Shown here: one piece after another, positions 5,791-6,010 of the stretch
Numbering within the stretch: position 1 is the first letter of the stretch
How the letters are laid out: every line of letters begins with the position of its first letter
DNA from: Nitrospinota bacterium
Lineage (GTDB): Bacteria > UBA8248
Direction: 5' to 3'
NCBI GenBank assembly: GCA_003506735.1
Contig: DNYS01000086.1
Coordinates: 4,957 to 10,966, forward strand
Length of the DNA stretch: 6,010 nucleotides
Notes under the pieces: generated by a model
What the model was told of the DNA's origin: nothing
The model's database searches: none
What the model saw: only the letters and a program-made list of their open reading frames with translations
Program-made: the position numbers and the translations under genes

Positions 5791-6010
5791 TCAGCCGTAT
5801 ATTTCCGGGTTGACGAGGGCTTCGACGCGCTCGCCCTCGACCGCGAGGCGGATGCTCTCGGCGAGGAGGCGGTAGCTCTGATCCTGTGTGCTTTGGGTCT
5901 GGGCGGCGCAATGGGGCGATATGGCAACGTTATCCAGTTCGAGAATGGGATGGTCCCCGGGAAGCGGATCGGGCTCGATCACGTCGAGGCCGGCGCCGGC
6001 GATCTCGCCC
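5791..6010 (-). CDS. D-isomer-specific 2-hydroxyacid dehydrogenase, C-terminal fragment
   Basis: Only the last ~72 residues are in the window; the frame stays open through base 6010. The visible part begins GEIAGAGLDVIEPDPLPGDH, the typical end of the NAD-binding domain (G-A-x-L-D-V-x-x-x-E/D-P-x-P). It continues LELDNVAISPHCAAQT, where the His of SPHCA is the family's catalytic acid/base. It ends with a helix (SYRLLAESIRLAVEGE) and the short C-terminal tail VNPEIYG. Such enzymes reduce 2-oxoacids or hydroxypyruvate with NAD(P)H or run the reverse reaction. The C terminus alone does not separate phosphoglycerate dehydrogenase, glyoxylate/hydroxypyruvate reductase or other 2-ketoacid reductases. 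An apparent GTG start at 5982 is an internal codon of the GLDV motif. It lies 163 bp upstream of the citrate synthase on the same strand, separated from it by an apparent promoter. Confidence 0.85.
   Translation of the reverse strand, partial: GEIAGAGLDVIEPDPLPGDHPILELDNVAISPHCAAQTQSTQDQSYRLLAESIRLAVEGERVEALVNPEIYG

Noticed and set aside
4461..5813. Open frame of 450 residues on the plus strand, opposite the citrate synthase
   Set aside because: It is an antisense shadow with no recognisable domain. The opposite strand carries all citrate synthase catalytic residues.
5628..5927. 100-residue N-terminal extension of the citrate synthase
   Set aside because: It crosses the promoter/operator and the dehydrogenase 3' end and is Arg/Pro/Ser-rich. 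The ATG at 5627 has a strong Shine-Dalgarno, and the conserved N-terminal block starts right after it.

Overview
This 6 kb window is very GC-rich bacterial DNA. Four or five genes lie head to tail on the minus strand, and one partial gene on the plus strand at the left edge converges on them. No rRNA, tRNA, CRISPR array, transposase or phage gene is visible. The compact layout and bacterial-type promoter and Shine-Dalgarno signals point to a high-GC bacterium, possibly uncultured. The sequence alone does not support a phylum. The first ~75 bases are runs of C and G that look like a contig-end artefact.

Layout in minus-strand transcription order, right to left. (1) The C-terminal end of a D-isomer-specific 2-hydroxyacid dehydrogenase runs off the right edge (5791-6010). 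(2) A 163-bp intergenic region follows. It holds an extended -10 promoter (TGC-TATAAT) and a perfect 9+9 bp inverted repeat placed over the predicted transcription start. (3) A short-type citrate/2-methylcitrate synthase (4494-5627). (4) A 641-residue single-chain aconitase of the short, LeuC/LeuD-like type (2564-4489), 4 bp downstream. (5) A PrpF/4-oxalomesaconate tautomerase-family isomerase (1378-2556), 7 bp downstream. (6) After about 70 bp, a class I SAM-dependent methyltransferase resembling the tocopherol O-methyltransferase group (459-1307). On the plus strand, 86-328 encodes the C-terminal half of a VOC (glyoxalase/methylmalonyl-CoA epimerase-like) protein.

The core is the tight citrate synthase - aconitase - PrpF unit. 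It has the logic of the prpC-acnD-prpF branch of the 2-methylcitrate cycle: condensation of an acyl-CoA with oxaloacetate, dehydration to an aconitate-type tricarboxylate, then cis/trans or double-bond isomerisation by PrpF. The aconitase, however, is not the ~860-residue AcnD type. It also carries Ala in place of the second Ser of the normally conserved GSSRE active-site motif. No methylisocitrate lyase (PrpB) is in view. The unit could therefore be an alternative methylcitrate route, an ordinary citrate/aconitate module with a trans-aconitate-handling isomerase, or a route to another tricarboxylate with a tailoring methyltransferase. The apparent promoter/operator suggests the unit is regulated separately from the dehydrogenase gene upstream.
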